Below, in pieces: positions 62,105 to 64,000 of a stretch of DNA of 64,000 nt. Under the pieces are notes generated by a model, which ran no database searches, was not told the origin of the DNA, and saw only the letters and a list, made by a program, of their open reading frames with translations. The stretch's first letter is position 1, and each line of letters opens with the position of its first letter. This stretch comes from Calothrix brevissima NIES-22. Its GTDB lineage: Bacteria; Cyanobacteriota; Cyanobacteriia; Cyanobacteriales; Nostocaceae. Made by a program: the position numbers and the translations under genes. Location of the stretch: assembly GCF_002367995.1 (NCBI RefSeq), contig NZ_AP018207.1, positions 1,426,001-1,490,000 on the forward strand, read 5' to 3'.

Positions 62105-62497
62105 ATGTCGGCTAAGAAACTAGAAACTTTAATTAACAAGGCTGTAAAAAAGGCACTTAAAAAAGAAATAGGTAAGCTCACAAAGGAAGATTTACCGATT
62201 GTTGCTAATCAAACTAATCCGCCATTAGAGAATTTTGTAGAAACTTTTGATACATGGGAAGAGAAAAGTTCTACAGAAGAAATTATTGATAATATATATC
62301 CCGCTCGTTATGTTAGTTTACCTGCTAAGGAAGATGCAGAACTTGAACGGAAGTTACGAGAATTAAAGTTTAAACAAGAACTAAGAAAGGATTGGATATT
62401 ATTTCTGTTAAAAGATGTAATAGTATATTCTGCAACTGTGATTTTTATATTTACTGCGGCTGGTTTTTATTTATTCACCCTAATTCAGAGATATTAA
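62105..62497 (+). CDS. Membrane-anchored protein with an antitoxin-like tail motif
   Basis: 130 residues. A Lys-rich N-terminal helix (KKLETLINKAVKKALKKEIG) is followed by ENFVETFDTWEEKSSTEEII and ARYVS, which align residue by residue with the VapB tail of the gene 0.5 kb upstream (TFMERLGPWEDERSAEEIV, SRTIS). Then come a charged helix and a C-terminal membrane helix (about 105-126, DVIVYSATVIFIFTAAGFYL). The RHH DNA-binding part is missing. It could hold a PIN-type toxin at the membrane, or be a decayed antitoxin fused to new sequence. Confidence 0.6.
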   Translation: MSAKKLETLINKAVKKALKKEIGKLTKEDLPIVANQTNPPLENFVETFDTWEEKSSTEEIIDNIYPARYVSLPAKEDAELERKLRELKFKQELRKDWILFLLKDVIVYSATVIFIFTAAGFYLFTLIQRY

Positions 62498-62654
62498 ATT
62501 GCGTATTATATCCTTTACTCAAGAGTTATACTTATGATAAGTAATCACTCATAAAATATCCTTTTCGTAGGGAATGAAAATATCAAGGTTGCCATTCAGG
62601 ATTATCTTTTTGTTGCAGTAGGGTATGGCTATCTATAGATAAAACCAATAAACT

Positions 62655-63248
62655 ATGACTCCCCAAATTATAGATAAATTGACTACGCTCCCAGAACAGC
62701 GCTTTCTGTTACCTGGCTATTACAGTTGGGAAGAATTTGAGAAGATTGAAGCGTTAACAGCAGATGCGCCAGGTTTACGGATAAATTATCTTGATGGATA
62801 TATAGAATTCAGAACTCATAGTGAAAAACATGAGATTATTAAAAGTATTTTAGCTATATTACTAGAATTTTACTTTTTTGAAATAAATATAAATTTTATC
62901 CCTGTAGGTAGTGCTACCCGTCGAGCAAAGGAAAAGAGTGCTTCTTTTGAACCTGATGAATCTTATTATATAGGTGAGAAAAAAGAGCATCCTGATTTAG
63001 CTATTGAAGTTAATATTACTAGTGGCAGTCTCGATAAACTAGAAAAATATAAGAGATTTAAAATTACTGAAGTCTGGTTTTGGGAAAATAATCAGTTATT
63101 TTTATATGGACTAAATAATGATAACTATGAACAAATTACTCAAAGTAATTTACTACCAGAATTAGATATAAATTTATTAGTACGTTGTGTTTTAATGCCT
63201 TCAATTATTGAGGCTAGAACAGAATTTATTAAAGGAATACGGCAGTAA
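62655..63248 (+). CDS. Uma2 family (DUF820) endonuclease-like protein
   Basis: 197 residues with the Uma2 pattern: YSWEEFEKIEAL at the N-terminus, LRINYLDGYIEFRTHSEKHE, FEPDESYYIG, then HPDLAIEVNITSGSLDKLEKY and EVWFWENNQLFLYGL. The acidic D/E residues of the PD-(D/E)XK core are in place. The family is hugely expanded in cyanobacteria and its natural substrate is not established. Here it sits at the end of the nuclease/TA patch. Confidence 0.88.
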   Translation: MTPQIIDKLTTLPEQRFLLPGYYSWEEFEKIEALTADAPGLRINYLDGYIEFRTHSEKHEIIKSILAILLEFYFFEININFIPVGSATRRAKEKSASFEPDESYYIGEKKEHPDLAIEVNITSGSLDKLEKYKRFKITEVWFWENNQLFLYGLNNDNYEQITQSNLLPELDINLLVRCVLMPSIIEARTEFIKGIRQ

Positions 63249-63735
63249 TTTAGCTATCTTCAAATCTCTGTGTTCTCTGCGCCTCTGTGGTTAGATGAAT
63301 TACAAACCAATACAGTTCTGTTAGCGCCAAAAACCTTAAGCTGCGTAGGTTGGGTTGAGGAACGAAACCCAACATTTTCGGCAATTTGTTGGGTTTCACT
63401 TCGTTCAACCCAACCTACAATTATTCTTAACTGAACTGTATTGAATTATAAACCGCTCCAGAGGCGAGAGGCGCAGAATAATGCGATCGCCTACAGCAAC
63501 ATCAAGAGCGATCGCACTCCAACCAGTCTTATACACAACATCAATATCAGTAAATATTCGTAATTAATTATACAGGCGACGAAGCAAACTTGCGGAAAGT
63601 AGACTCTTTGATATATCCACGAAAAGTTGACTGGATATCACAGCTACTTTGATGGGTAACTCTGCAAACAACTATTTTGCTTGCTTGTCAGGGTGTGGGA
63701 TTTCTTCATTCGCAAGTTTTTTGGAACTTAAAAAT
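63249..63735. other. Intergenic region with repeat element and possible gene remnant
   Basis: 487 bases. It contains the second GTAGGTTGGG element (63345-63418) and, on the minus strand near 63447-63558, an open stretch of about 35 codons (RIFTDIDVVYKTGWSAIALD) bounded by a stop. That stretch may be the remnant of a small protein I do not recognise. Confidence 0.45.
63345..63418. repeat. GTAGGTTGGG inverted-repeat element, copy B
   Basis: Same left end as the 59212 copy for about 30 bases, and the same right end (CAACCCAACCTAC). Arms of about 13 bases pair. It is in the same orientation as copy A and lies 97 bases after the Uma2 gene. Confidence 0.8.
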
Positions 63736-64000
63736 ATGATGGGGTTTTTAATATTTTTGGTTGCTGTAGTTGCCACTGTGGTTGTAATTATTATCAGTAG
63801 CTACAACGATTTAGTGAAGTTTCGCAATCGCTATAAGAATGCTTATGCTCAAATTGATGTGCAATTACAACGGCGCTATGACTTAATTCCCAATTTGGTG
63901 GAAACTGCTAAAGGTTACATGAAATATGAGCGCGAAACCCTTGAAGCCGTAATTGCAGCGCGAAATTCTGCACTTAATGCTAGCAGTCGGGCAATGCAAA
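63736..64000 (+). CDS. LemA family protein, N-terminal part (runs off the window)
   Basis: 88 codons are present from ATG 63736 (a second ATG follows at once). A membrane helix (residues about 3-22, [19 protein letters not shown]) is followed by the LemA start of the helical domain: [38 protein letters not shown], and the coiled helix [14 protein letters not shown]. LemA proteins are membrane-anchored coiled-coil proteins of unknown function, often beside a TPM-domain gene, which would lie beyond the window. Confidence 0.93.
   Translation, partial: MMGFLIFLVAVVATVVVIIISSYNDLVKFRNRYKNAYAQIDVQLQRRYDLIPNLVETAKGYMKYERETLEAVIAARNSALNASSRAMQ

Noticed and set aside
1-64000. CRISPR arrays
   Set aside because: The tandem repeats found are heptamers, nonamers or in-frame coding repeats without spacers. 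No 25-40 bp repeats with unique spacers were seen, and no cas genes.

Overview
The window comes from the chromosome of a filamentous, probably heterocyst-forming and motile cyanobacterium of the Nostoc/Calothrix/Tolypothrix type. The evidence is the density of the HIP1 octamer GCGATCGC, a trnL(UAA) gene interrupted by the cyanobacterial group I intron, ndhL next to a DUF3007 gene and trpA, a tocopherol operon, cyanobacterial heptamer repeats (GGGGCAT, TTTTGAC), and a complete hmp-type chemotaxis locus of the kind that drives hormogonium gliding. All assignments were made by reading the sequence; no database search was run.

Layout. 1-5.4 kb: end of a GT4 glycosyltransferase, two stand-alone response regulators (one lacks the phosphoacceptor Asp), a collapsed histidine kinase, an EEP-family hydrolase and a cardiolipin synthase. 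5.4-9.5 kb: gene remnants, a MITE-like element, two small membrane-associated proteins of unknown function, then trpA, DUF3007 and ndhL. 9.98-10.36 kb: split tRNA-Leu. 10.4-14.6 kb: a TPR lipoprotein-like or periplasmic protein, then a tight operon of gamma-tocopherol methyltransferase, homogentisate phytyltransferase and a membrane TPR protein. 14.8-17 kb: ktrB and ktrA for K+ uptake.

17.8-33.3 kb: six consecutive genes on one strand for exported or outer-membrane proteins. They are a large DUF11-like protein, a small DUF11-like protein, a DUF11 + SdrD-B-like protein overlapping a 1306-residue Ig + beta-barrel protein, a beta-helix protein, and a 1590-residue protein with four GEVED domains. 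I read this as a surface-layer or adhesion module with its own outer-membrane component. It is followed at 33.8-36.9 kb by a membrane protein with eight helical repeats of about 98 residues. 37.3-38.7 kb: a small membrane protein and tilS.

38.8-53.3 kb: hmpF, and divergently hmpA-hmpE (PatA-like regulator, CheY, CheW, a TPR-bearing MCP and a hybrid CheA). HmpE carries 15 tandem copies of a 33-34 residue acidic repeat between its phosphotransfer and kinase domains. 53.5-58.3 kb: a secreted prolyl oligopeptidase and a transketolase-like enzyme.

58.5-63.4 kb: an AT-rich accessory patch. It holds an LRAT-like protein, a translationally coupled PD-(D/E)XK nuclease + TOPRIM pair that looks like an uncharacterised defence-type cassette, an orphan ParD, a second orphan antitoxin-like gene, an RHH-VapB/VapC pair, a membrane protein carrying a copy of the VapB tail motif, and a Uma2 nuclease. 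Two similarly oriented inverted-repeat elements bracket the stretch from the nuclease to Uma2. The window ends inside a lemA gene.
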